Origin: DATHVI01 sp035461385
Lineage (GTDB): Bacteria > Actinomycetota > Thermoleophilia > Solirubrobacterales > 70-9
Reading direction: 5' to 3'
NCBI GenBank assembly: GCA_035461385.1
Contig: DATHVI010000068.1
Coordinates: forward strand, 1 to 10,251
DNA: 10,251 nt
The position numbers were made by a program, and so were the translations under genes. The first letter of the stretch is position 1; each line of letters opens with the position of its first letter. The notes under the pieces were generated by a model. That model saw only the letters and a list, made by a program, of their open reading frames with translations, made no database searches and was not told the DNA's origin. Positions 1-6,785 of the stretch are shown piece after piece.

Positions 1-26
1 CGAGACGGACCTGAGCAGCGCGCCGC

Positions 27-1529
27 GTGCGAGCGCCGGAACGCGACTCTCATCGCCCGTCGGGGTCATCCGGAGCCCGGACCGGAGCCGACCCGTGGTG
101 GCGGGACGCGGTCGTCTACCAGGTGTATCCGCGGTCGTTCCGGGACTCGGACGGCGACGGCGTCGGCGACCTCACCGGGATCATCGAACGGCTCGACTAC
201 ATCGCCGGCCTCGGCGTCGACGCGATCTGGCTCTCGCCGATCTACCCGTCGCCGCTCGCCGACTCGGGCTACGACGTCAGCGACCACACCGGGGTCGACC
301 CGGCGCTCGGCAGCCTCGACGACGTCGACCGCCTCCTCGCCGGCGCCCACCGTCGCGGCCTGCGAGTCCTGCTCGACCTGATCCCTTCGCACACGTCGAT
401 CGAGCACCCGTGGTTTCGCCGGCATCCCGACTGGTACGTGTGGTCCGATCGCGACGGCCCGCAGAACAACTGGCGGGCGGCATTCGGCGGGCCGGCGTGG
501 AGCCGGGACGACCGCACCGGTCGCTGGTACCTGCACTCGTTCTATCCCGAGCAGCCGGACCTCGACTGGCGAAAGGCCGAGGTGCGCGAGGCGATCGCGC
601 GAGTCGTTCGGTTCTGGATCGAGCGCGGGATCGACGGGTTCCGGGTCGATGCCGCCGAGCGGATCGCCAAGGACCCCGAGCTCCGCGACGATCCGGTGGC
701 GAACGAGCCGTTCCCGCTGCCGCTTCACCCCGAGCACGGCGAGCTCGAGCATCGCCACTCGCGGGGGTTCGACCAAGCCGTCGCGGCGATGGCGACACTG
801 CGGGAGGCGGCGGGCGACGCGCTCCTCGTCGGCGAGGTCTACATGCCGACCGACCGCGTCCACCCGTACCTGGAGTGCTTCGACCTCGTGTTCTCGTTCG
901 AGCTCCTCCACAGCCGCTGGGACGGGGCGGCGCTCGCCGCGGCGATCAGCCCGGCGGCGGAGCTCGGGCGGGTCGCCTGGGTGCTCGGGAACCACGACTT
1001 CCCGCGGATCGCAAGCCGCGTCGGCCGTAGCGGCGCGCGCCTCGCGGCGATGCTGCTGCTGACGCTTCCGGGGACGGCATTCGTCTACCAGGGGGACGAG
1101 ATCGGGATGCTCGACGGGCCCGGCGGCTCCCCGCCGCGAGACCGCCACGGCCGCGACGCTCACCGCCATCCGATGCAGTGGACCCCGACGGCTGGCGGCG
1201 GCTTCAGCACCGGGGACCCGTGGCTACCGGCCCTCGACCCCGAGCAGGCGAGCGTCGCCGGCCAGGAGGGCGACCCGGCGTCGCTGCTCGAGCTCCACCG
1301 CCGCCTGATCGCGATCCGGCACGAGCTCGGACGCTTCGAGCTCCTCGATCCGGCCGACGGAGCGGTCGCCTACCGCCGCGGCGACCATGCCGTGGCGCTC
1401 AACCTCACCGCGACCGAGGTTCCGCTTCCGGTTCGTGGCGAGGTGGCGGTCGCGACGGCGCCCGCCGCCGCCGAGGACGGCGAGACGCTCCGGCCGGGAC
1501 ACGGCGTGGTCCTCCGCGCCTCGACCTGA
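27..1529 (+). CDS. GH13 alpha-glucosidase family glycoside hydrolase
   Basis: This 500-residue enzyme most likely hydrolyses (or transglycosylates) short alpha-glucosides in the cytoplasm; no signal peptide is visible. Seen directly: a calcium-site-like stretch DSDGDGVGDL (residues 40-49); region I DLIPSHTS (117-124); the alpha-glucosidase marker QPDLDW (176-181); region II GFRVDAAER with nucleophile D208; region III LLVGEV with acid/base E270; region IV GNHDFPR with D324; and GDEIGM (356-361) followed by HPMQW. The catalytic triad is intact, but region I has serine (S121) where family members usually have asparagine. Alanine after the nucleophile (A209) is typical of alpha-1,4 rather than alpha-1,6 enzymes (from family knowledge). 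GTG at 27 is the only usable start: an in-frame TGA lies at 12-14 and no later ATG, GTG or TTG precedes the TIM barrel. No clear Shine-Dalgarno precedes it. It lies just upstream of an LpqY-SugABC-type importer. Exact substrate is unknown; oligo-1,6-glucosidase or a trehalose-active enzyme remain possible. Confidence 0.9.
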   Translation: MRAPERDSHRPSGSSGARTGADPWWRDAVVYQVYPRSFRDSDGDGVGDLTGIIERLDYIAGLGVDAIWLSPIYPSPLADSGYDVSDHTGVDPALGSLDDVDRLLAGAHRRGLRVLLDLIPSHTSIEHPWFRRHPDWYVWSDRDGPQNNWRAAFGGPAWSRDDRTGRWYLHSFYPEQPDLDWRKAEVREAIARVVRFWIERGIDGFRVDAAERIAKDPELRDDPVANEPFPLPLHPEHGELEHRHSRGFDQAVAAMATLREAAGDALLVGEVYMPTDRVHPYLECFDLVFSFELLHSRWDGAALAAAISPAAELGRVAWVLGNHDFPRIASRVGRSGARLAAMLLLTLPGTAFVYQGDEIGMLDGPGGSPPRDRHGRDAHRHPMQWTPTAGGGFSTGDPWLPALDPEQASVAGQEGDPASLLELHRRLIAIRHELGRFELLDPADGAVAYRRGDHAVALNLTATEVPLPVRGEVAVATAPAAAEDGETLRPGHGVVLRAST

Positions 1530-1549
1530 GCGGCGTCCGCCGCGGGGGG
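1530..1549 (+). terminator. Possible weak hairpin terminator after the GH13 gene
   Basis: GCGGC (1530-1534) and GCCGC (1539-1543) can form a 5-bp stem with a 4-base GTCC loop directly after the GH13 stop. It is followed by a G run and only three T residues, so it is not a classical intrinsic terminator. Its position just before a promoter-like sequence fits partial separation of the two transcripts. GC-rich DNA makes such short stems common by chance. Confidence 0.25.
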
Positions 1550-1550
1550 T

Positions 1551-1578
1551 TTGCGAACCGGGTTTCGGGGGATAGGGT
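1551..1578 (+). promoter_or_regulatory. Candidate housekeeping promoter for the sugar importer operon
   Basis: TTGCGA (1551-1556) and TAGGGT (1573-1578) are spaced by 16 bases and resemble sigma-70/sigma-A -35 and -10 boxes; TAnnnT is common for -10 boxes in actinobacteria. The predicted transcript would start near 1585 and give a leader of about 30 bases ending in the ribosome binding site of the binding-protein gene. The spacer holds AACC-G-GGTT (1556-1564) within a looser CGAA...TTCG arrangement, which could be an operator half-site pair. This is pattern matching only. Confidence 0.4.
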
Positions 1579-1605
1579 CCGGCAGACAGTGAGTCCCTGA
1601 CCGAC

Positions 1606-1612
1606 GGAGGAG
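1606..1612 (+). promoter_or_regulatory. Ribosome binding site of the binding-protein gene
   Basis: GGAGGAG lies immediately before the GTG at 1615; the GGAGG core is 4 bases from the start, a little close but usable. It supports GTG as the initiation codon, since no other start in this frame has a site. Confidence 0.6.
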
Positions 1613-1614
1613 AG

Positions 1615-2898
1615 GTGCAGAGGCACAGGTCTTCGCTGGCACTCGTTGCGGCCCTCGCCGCCGTCGTCGGACTGGGCCTCCTGCTGGCGGGGTGCGGGGG
1701 CGGCGGCAGCGACGACAACACGCTGCGGTGGTTCATCTTCAACGAGCCGGGAGGCGGACCGCAGCAGGCCGCGCGTCAATGCTCGCAGCAGTCGAACGGG
1801 CGCTACCAGATCGAGTTCGACTTCCTCCCCGCCGACGCCGACGGCCAGCGCGAGCAGCTCGTCCGGCGGCTCGGCGCCGAGGACTCGACGATCGACATCA
1901 TCGGCATGGACGTGATCTGGACCGGGGAGTTCGCGAACGCGGGCTGGATCGAGGAATGGACCGGGCAGCAGGCGGACGCGGTCTCGCAGGGGGTGTTCGA
2001 CAGCGTGCTCGAGACAGCGCGCTACGAGGGGCGTCTGTACGCGGCTCCGATCTGGACCAACACCCAGCTTCTGTGGTACCGCTCCGACCGGGTCGACCAG
2101 CCCCCGGAGACGTGGGACGAGATGATCGAGGAGGGCGTCCGGCTCGAGGAGAACGGCGAGGGCGGCAGGATCCAGGTGCAGGCAGACCGCTACGAGGGCC
2201 TCGTCGTCTGGGCGAACGCGCTGATCGCCTCGGCCGGGACGGAGATCCTCTCCGGGCCCGAGCAGATCGACCTCGCCGAGGGCCCGACGGAGGACGCGCT
2301 CGCGATCATGGGCCGCATCGCCCGCTCCCCGGCGGCGGCCCCCGACATCAGCACCTCCGACGAGGACAGCGGGCGGCTCGCGTTCCAGGACGGGGGCTCG
2401 GCGTTCATGGTCAACTACCCCTTCGTCCACCCGAGCGCGAAGGAGGAGGCGCCGAACGTGTTCAAGAACATGGACGCGGCCCCCTACCCGCGGGTCGAGG
2501 CCGGCCGCCAGAGCGCGCCGCCGCTCGGCGGCATCAACCTCGCGGTGTCGTCGTTCTCCGACAACAAGGAGCTCGCATTCGAGGCGATCGAATGCCTGAT
2601 CCAGCCGGAGAACCAGATCGCGATCGCCGAGGCCGGCGGGCTGCCGCCGGTGCTCGAGGAGCTCTATGACCGGCCGGTGATCGAGGAGATCTACCCCGGC
2701 TTCGTCGAGATCCTCCGCGAGGCGATCGAGACCGCCGTCCCTCGCCCGTCGCAGTCGCCCGCCTACCAGGACCTCTCGCTCGCGATTCAGCGCTCGCTGC
2801 ACCCACCCGCGGACATCGATCCGGAGGATCCGGCTCCCACCTACGACCGGCTGCGCGATTACGTGCAGCAGGCGGTCGACGTCGAGGGGCTGTTGTAG
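1615..2898 (+). CDS. lpqY: Trehalose/maltose-type ABC transporter lipoprotein substrate-binding protein (LpqY-like)
   Basis: This is the extracytoplasmic binding protein that delivers an alpha-glucoside, probably trehalose, to the permeases encoded downstream. The 427-residue product starts with a basic stretch and hydrophobic helix (residues 8-24) ending in the lipobox LAGC, so C27 should be lipidated and anchor the protein outside the membrane. Motifs recalled from Mycobacterium tuberculosis LpqY are present: QREQLVRRL (78-86), MDVIWTGEFANAGW (98-111), LYAAPIWTNTQLLWYR (141-156), EGLVVWANALIASAG (194-208), GGINLAV (305-311) and GGLPPV (341-346). It belongs to bacterial extracellular solute-binding family 1. 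GTG at 1615 is chosen because GGAGG (1606-1610) lies just upstream and it gives a complete signal peptide; an in-frame TAG at 1573-1575 blocks longer versions. Its stop abuts the ATG of the first permease. Trehalose specificity is inferred from homology; maltose or another alpha-glucoside is possible. Confidence 0.88.
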   Translation: MQRHRSSLALVAALAAVVGLGLLLAGCGGGGSDDNTLRWFIFNEPGGGPQQAARQCSQQSNGRYQIEFDFLPADADGQREQLVRRLGAEDSTIDIIGMDVIWTGEFANAGWIEEWTGQQADAVSQGVFDSVLETARYEGRLYAAPIWTNTQLLWYRSDRVDQPPETWDEMIEEGVRLEENGEGGRIQVQADRYEGLVVWANALIASAGTEILSGPEQIDLAEGPTEDALAIMGRIARSPAAAPDISTSDEDSGRLAFQDGGSAFMVNYPFVHPSAKEEAPNVFKNMDAAPYPRVEAGRQSAPPLGGINLAVSSFSDNKELAFEAIECLIQPENQIAIAEAGGLPPVLEELYDRPVIEEIYPGFVEILREAIETAVPRPSQSPAYQDLSLAIQRSLHPPADIDPEDPAPTYDRLRDYVQQAVDVEGLL

Positions 2899-3825
2899 AT
2901 GGAGGCCTCCGCCGAGCCCGTCGCGCGCACCCGGGCCGCGAGCGACCGCACCAGGTCCGAGCGGCGGCTGGGATGGATGCTGTGCGCCCCGGCGGTGATC
3001 GCGATGCTGCTCGTCACCGCGTATCCGATCACCTACGCGTTCGTCCTCTCGATGCAGGACATCGACCTCCGCTTCCCCGGTGAGGGCGGGTTCGTCGGCC
3101 TCGACAACTACGTCACCGTGCTGACGTCGTCGCTGTGGTGGGAGGACCTCTTCAACACCGCGTTCATCACCGCGGTCACGGTCTCGATCGAGTTCGTGCT
3201 CGGGTTCGCGATCGCGCTGGTGATGTACCGAGCGATATTCGCCCGCGGCGTCGTCCGGGTCTCGGTGCTGATCCCGTACGGGATCATCACCGTCGTCGCC
3301 GCGTTCTCCTGGTTCTACGCGTTCGACCCGGAGTCGGGATTCGTCAACAACCTGCCGCTCGTCGACGCCGAGAAGGCGTGGTTCGGCGACCGCTGGAGCG
3401 CCTTCACGGTGATCATCCTCGCCGAGGTCTGGAAGACGACGCCGTTCATCGCCCTGCTCCTGCTGGCCGGCCTGACGACGATCGACGAGGGCCTCTACGA
3501 GGCGGCCAAGGTCGACGGCGCGAACGCGGTCCAGCGCTTCTTCCGGATCACGCTGCCGCTGATGAAGCCGGCGATCGTCGTCGCGCTGCTGTTCCGGACC
3601 CTCGACGCGTTCCGGGTCTTCGACACGGTCTTCATCATGACCGGCGGCGGCCAGCAGACCGAGTCGCTGTCGATCCTCGGCTACAACCAGCTGATCTCAC
3701 GCCTCAACCTCGGCCTCGGCTCGGCGGTGTCGGTGCTGATCTTCCTGCTGGTGCTGACGATCGCGTTCATGTTCGTCCGCTTCCTCGGGGCGAGCGTCCC
3801 GGGACGGGAGCGGGAGGCACGGTGA
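2899..3825 (+). CDS. sugA: Sugar ABC transporter permease, MalF/SugA type
   Basis: First membrane subunit of the carbohydrate importer, forming half of the translocation channel with the next gene product. The 308-residue protein has a short charged cytoplasmic N-terminus and about six membrane helices (near 26-51, 87-112, 119-141, 168-192, 224-247 and 274-297). The EAA coupling loop that docks on the ATPase is clear: EAAKVDGANAVQRFF begins at residue 201 and runs on to the proline at 224. The length is close to that of mycobacterial SugA and lacks the extra N-terminal helices of enterobacterial MalF. The ATG directly follows the TAG stop of the binding-protein gene, and GAGGGG (2884-2889) is a good ribosome binding site inside that gene, so translation is likely coupled. 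The symbol is by operon position and homology and does not prove the substrate. Confidence 0.9.
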   Translation: MEASAEPVARTRAASDRTRSERRLGWMLCAPAVIAMLLVTAYPITYAFVLSMQDIDLRFPGEGGFVGLDNYVTVLTSSLWWEDLFNTAFITAVTVSIEFVLGFAIALVMYRAIFARGVVRVSVLIPYGIITVVAAFSWFYAFDPESGFVNNLPLVDAEKAWFGDRWSAFTVIILAEVWKTTPFIALLLLAGLTTIDEGLYEAAKVDGANAVQRFFRITLPLMKPAIVVALLFRTLDAFRVFDTVFIMTGGGQQTESLSILGYNQLISRLNLGLGSAVSVLIFLLVLTIAFMFVRFLGASVPGREREAR

Positions 3826-3837
3826 GGTGGTGAGCTG

Positions 3838-4683
3838 ATGCAGCGAAGCAGCCGCGAGTACACGATCTGGACCGTCGGGCTGGTTGCGCTGCTGGCCTTC
3901 GCGCTGCTGCCCGTCCTCTGGATCGTCTCGCTGTCGCTGAAGCGACCGGCGCAGGTCGGCGACGGGCGGTTCATCCCTCAGGAGGTCACGTTCCAGAACT
4001 ACAACTCGCTGTTCGAGGGCGGCCTCGACAGCCCGCTCCTGCGTCCGCTGATCAACTCGATCGGCATCGCGCTGATCGCGACCGTGATCGCGATCGTCCT
4101 CGCGTCGTTCGCGGCCTACGCGATCGCGCGGCTCGACTTCCCGGGCAAGACGGCGATTCTCGCCGGGGCGCTCGCGGTGGCGATGTTCCCGCCGATCTCG
4201 ACCGTCGGCCCGCTGTTCGACATGTGGCGCGCGCTCGGCATCTACGACACCTATCCCGGCCTGATCATCCCCTACCTCACCTTCTCGCTGCCGCTCGCGA
4301 TCTACGTCCTCGTCGCCTTCTTCCGCGAGATCCCCTGGGACCTCGAGCAGGCGGCTCAGGTCGACGGGGCGACGCCGTTCCAGGCCTACAGGAAGGTGAT
4401 CGTTCCGCTCGCCGCGCCCGGGGTGTTCACCGCCGCGATCCTCGTCTTCATCTTCTGCTGGAACGACTTCGTGTTCGCGATCTCGCTCACCTCCTCTCCC
4501 GAGGGAGCGCAGACGGTCCCCGCGGCGCTCGCCTTCTTCACCGGCGACGAGTCGCAGTTCACCGCGCCGACGGCGAGCATCTCCGCCGCCGCCGTGCTGG
4601 TGACGATCCCGATCATCATCTTCGTCCTCATCTTCCAGCGCCGGATCGTCGCCGGCCTCACCTCCGGAGCCGTCAAGGGATGA
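3838..4683 (+). CDS. sugB: Sugar ABC transporter permease, MalG/SugB type
   Basis: Second membrane subunit of the importer. The 281-residue protein has a first membrane helix at about 11-33, an external segment with the family feature FQNYNSLF (52-59), further helices near 71-97, 105-127, 138-162, 196-216 and 250-268, and a C-terminal cytoplasmic tail typical of MalG-type permeases. The EAA-like coupling loop is EQAAQVDGATPFQAYRK (170-186) followed by VIVPLAAPG. Glutamine in the second position is common in this subfamily. The ATG at 3838 lies 12 bases after the stop of the preceding gene, with GAGGTGG (3824-3830) as ribosome binding site overlapping that stop. It pairs with the preceding permease as a heterodimer energised by the next gene product. 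Confidence 0.9.
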   Translation: MQRSSREYTIWTVGLVALLAFALLPVLWIVSLSLKRPAQVGDGRFIPQEVTFQNYNSLFEGGLDSPLLRPLINSIGIALIATVIAIVLASFAAYAIARLDFPGKTAILAGALAVAMFPPISTVGPLFDMWRALGIYDTYPGLIIPYLTFSLPLAIYVLVAFFREIPWDLEQAAQVDGATPFQAYRKVIVPLAAPGVFTAAILVFIFCWNDFVFAISLTSSPEGAQTVPAALAFFTGDESQFTAPTASISAAAVLVTIPIIIFVLIFQRRIVAGLTSGAVKG

Positions 4684-4712
4684 GCACGGACGCCGGCAAG
4701 CCCCGACCACAG

Positions 4713-4720
4713 AAAGGAGG
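4713..4720 (+). promoter_or_regulatory. Strong ribosome binding site of the importer ATPase gene
   Basis: AAAGGAGG sits 8 bases before the ATG at 4729 and is the best Shine-Dalgarno sequence in the window. The 45-base gap upstream (4684-4728) holds no other recognisable element. The strong site suggests the ATPase is translated independently of the permease genes, as would suit an ATPase shared between several importers. Confidence 0.7.
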
Positions 4721-4728
4721 GTCAAGCG

Positions 4729-5898
4729 ATGGCTGAGATCACCCTCGACAACCTCACCAAGCGCTTCCCCGACGGCTACGAGGCGGTCAAGGACATGAGC
4801 CTCGAGATCGGCGACGGGGAGTTCGTGATCCTCGTCGGCCCCTCGGGCTGCGGGAAGTCGACGGCACTGCGGATGATCGCGGGGCTCGAGGACATCACCG
4901 ACGGCGAGCTGCGGATCGGGGGCGAGGTCGTCAACCAGATCGCCCCGAAGGACCGCGACGTCGCGATGGTGTTCCAGAACTACGCCCTCTATCCGCACAT
5001 GAGCGTGCGCGAGAACATGGCCTTCCCGCTGAAGCTGGCCGGCATCGCCGACGATGAGATCACGAAGCGGGTCGAGGAGGCCGCGGAGATCCTCGACCTC
5101 TCACCGCACCTCGACCGCAAGCCAGCGAACCTCTCGGGCGGCCAGCGCCAGCGCGTCGCGATGGGCAGGGCGATCGTCCGCGAGCCGAAGGCGTTCCTGA
5201 TGGACGAGCCGCTGTCGAATCTCGACGCCAAGCTGCGCGTGCAGATGCGGACCGAGGTCGCGCGCCTGCAGCAGGACCTCGAGACGACGACCGTCTACGT
5301 CACCCACGACCAGACCGAGGCGATGACCCTCGGAGATCGGGTCGCGGTGATGCGGGCCGGAGTCCTCCAGCAGGTCGGGACACCGGCCGAGCTCTACTCG
5401 CAGCCGCGCAACATCTTCGTCGCCGGCTTCATCGGCTCGCCGGCGATGAACTTCCTGCCGGCCCGAATCGAGGACGGGACCGCGAAGCTGCCGTTCGGCG
5501 ACGTCCCGATCCCCGAGGACGCCGGCAAGCTCGAGAGCGGCCGCGAGGTGATCGCAGGGATCCGTCCCGAGAGCTTCGAGGACGCCGCGCTGGTCGGCGA
5601 CGCCCGGGACCGCGGCCACACCTTCGATGCCCGGATCGATCTCGTCGAGTCGATGGGGTCGGAGCTGTACGCCTACTTCAAGATCGAGGCCGAGGCGATC
5701 CGCTCAGCCGACCTCGACGAGCTCGCCGCCGACGTCGGCGCAGAGGACCTGCCGAGCTCCGGCGAGGGTCAGATCGTCGCCCGCCTCGATGCCGCGAGCG
5801 AGGTCAGGCGAGGCGAGCAGGCCGAGCTCTGGGTCGACGCGACGAAGCTGAAGCTGTTCGATCCGCAGAGCGGCGAGACCCTGACCGCTGCGGGCTGA
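4729..5898 (+). CDS. sugC: Sugar ABC transporter ATP-binding protein, MalK/UgpC/SugC type
   Basis: ATPase subunit that drives sugar import from the cytoplasmic side. The 389-residue protein has all nucleotide-binding motifs: Walker A GPSGCGKST (37-45), Q-loop glutamine Q83 in VFQNYALYPH, signature LSGGQRQR (135-142), Walker B AFLMDEP with E160, D-loop SNLDAKLR and the H-loop histidine H193. A C-terminal OB-fold regulatory domain follows (about 237-378), including the family motif GIRPES (277-282). This marks the carbohydrate-importer class (CUT1) rather than exporters. Within the OB region, residues 320-345 form an acidic, alanine-rich segment that looks like an insertion relative to simple MalK proteins. 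ATG at 4729 has a strong ribosome binding site. The gene is last in the importer operon, in the order known for lpqY-sugA-sugB-sugC. Confidence 0.93.
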   Translation: MAEITLDNLTKRFPDGYEAVKDMSLEIGDGEFVILVGPSGCGKSTALRMIAGLEDITDGELRIGGEVVNQIAPKDRDVAMVFQNYALYPHMSVRENMAFPLKLAGIADDEITKRVEEAAEILDLSPHLDRKPANLSGGQRQRVAMGRAIVREPKAFLMDEPLSNLDAKLRVQMRTEVARLQQDLETTTVYVTHDQTEAMTLGDRVAVMRAGVLQQVGTPAELYSQPRNIFVAGFIGSPAMNFLPARIEDGTAKLPFGDVPIPEDAGKLESGREVIAGIRPESFEDAALVGDARDRGHTFDARIDLVESMGSELYAYFKIEAEAIRSADLDELAADVGAEDLPSSGEGQIVARLDAASEVRRGEQAELWVDATKLKLFDPQSGETLTAAG

Positions 5899-5914
5899 GC
5901 GGCTGCCGGTCGGA

Positions 5915-5963
5915 GGCTACTGACGGGAGCTCGGTAGTCCGGGCGGATTCGGGCCGAGCCGCC
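5915..5963 (+). terminator. Possible terminator region after the importer operon
   Basis: The 83-base gap between the two ABC operons holds two potential stem-loops. In the first, CTACTGA (5917-5923) pairs with TCGGTAG (5931-5937), including one G-T wobble, around a 7-base loop; outer GG and CC can add pairs across a one-base bulge. In the second, GGCGG (5942-5946) pairs with CCGCC (5959-5963). Neither is followed by a T run, so this would be at best a non-canonical terminator of the kind proposed for high-GC bacteria. Confidence 0.35.
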
Positions 5964-5981
5964 GTCGGCGATTCTTGCGGT

Positions 5982-6785
5982 GTGATCGGATCCCACCGCA
6001 GCGGCCCCGAGCACGAGAGTCCGGACGTGCGGCCCGCGCTCGCCGCGTCGAGCCTCGAGAAGGTATTCGGAGCGGGGGCGACCGAGGTCCGGGCGCTGCG
6101 CGGGGTCGACCTCGAGATCGCGACCGGTGAGCTGCTCGCGATCATGGGGCCGTCGGGCTCGGGGAAGAGCACCCTGCTCCACATCCTCGGCGCCCTCGAC
6201 ACCCCGACCGCTGGCACGGTCTCGGTCGGCGGTCGCCGCTACGACGGGCTCGACGATGCCGCGCTCACCGAGCTCCGCGCCGACGTCTTCGGGTTCGTCT
6301 TCCAGTTCTTCAACCTGCTACCGACGCTGACCGCCGCCGAGAACGTCCTCCTCCCGGCGCTGATCGCCGGGGAGCGGCCGAGTCGGTATGCGGAGCGGGT
6401 CGACGAGCTGCTCGCCCTCGTCGCGCTCACCGACCGCGCCGCGCACCTGCCGGCCGAGCTCTCCGGCGGCGAGCAGCAGCGGGTGTCGATCGCCCGCGCG
6501 CTCCTGCGCCGGCCCGAGGTCGTCCTCGCCGATGAGCCGACCGGCAACCTCGACTCGAAGAGCGGCGGCGTGATCCTCGGATTGCTGCGGCGGGTCGTCG
6601 ACGACGGCCAGACGGTGGTCATGGTCACCCACGACCCCGGGGCAGCCGCCCTCGCCGACCGGGTCGTCTTCCTTCGCGACGGGCTGATCGCCGGCGGGGT
6701 CGCGGGCGGCGACACCGACCGGGTGATCGAAGCCTTCCGCGCCGTCCGGGAGCAGGAAGGATGGATGACCGCGGCCACGGCCTGA
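5982..6785 (+). CDS. ABC transporter ATP-binding protein, MacB/LolD type
   Basis: ATPase partner of the FtsX-family permease encoded next, forming a non-canonical (type VII, MacB-like) ABC complex. The 267-residue product contains Walker A GPSGSGKST (56-64), Q-loop Q108 in FVFQFFNLLPTLTAAENV, signature LSGGEQQRVSIARAL (160-174), Walker B VVLADEP with E185, the subfamily-specific PTGNLDS (186-192) and H-loop H217. The FQFFNLLP and PTGNLDS motifs are hallmarks of MacB/LolD/FtsE-like ATPases and not of sugar importers. The start is uncertain: GTG at 5982 has no ribosome binding site, although a weak -10-like GATTCT (5970-5975) could make a leaderless transcript starting there. In-frame GTG at 6027 has GAGAG seven bases upstream and gives the N-terminal length usual for the family. 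The 3' end overlaps the permease gene by 25 bases, implying coupled translation. Substrate unknown. Confidence 0.9.
   Translation: MIGSHRSGPEHESPDVRPALAASSLEKVFGAGATEVRALRGVDLEIATGELLAIMGPSGSGKSTLLHILGALDTPTAGTVSVGGRRYDGLDDAALTELRADVFGFVFQFFNLLPTLTAAENVLLPALIAGERPSRYAERVDELLALVALTDRAAHLPAELSGGEQQRVSIARALLRRPEVVLADEPTGNLDSKSGGVILGLLRRVVDDGQTVVMVTHDPGAAALADRVVFLRDGLIAGGVAGGDTDRVIEAFRAVREQEGWMTAATA

Noticed and set aside
3..14. Possible end of an upstream gene at the left edge, with TGA at 12-14
   Set aside because: Only four codons are visible, so a coding end cannot be told from chance. The stop is useful only in limiting the GH13 start.
1405..2802. 465-codon open frame on the minus strand across the end of the GH13 gene and the binding-protein gene
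   Set aside because: It crosses two well-supported genes and the gap between them, has low-complexity charged composition and no recognisable domain.
3697..4998. 433-codon open frame on the minus strand across permease and ATPase genes
   Set aside because: It is a shadow of three confidently identified plus-strand genes and its translation is repetitive in D, E and R.
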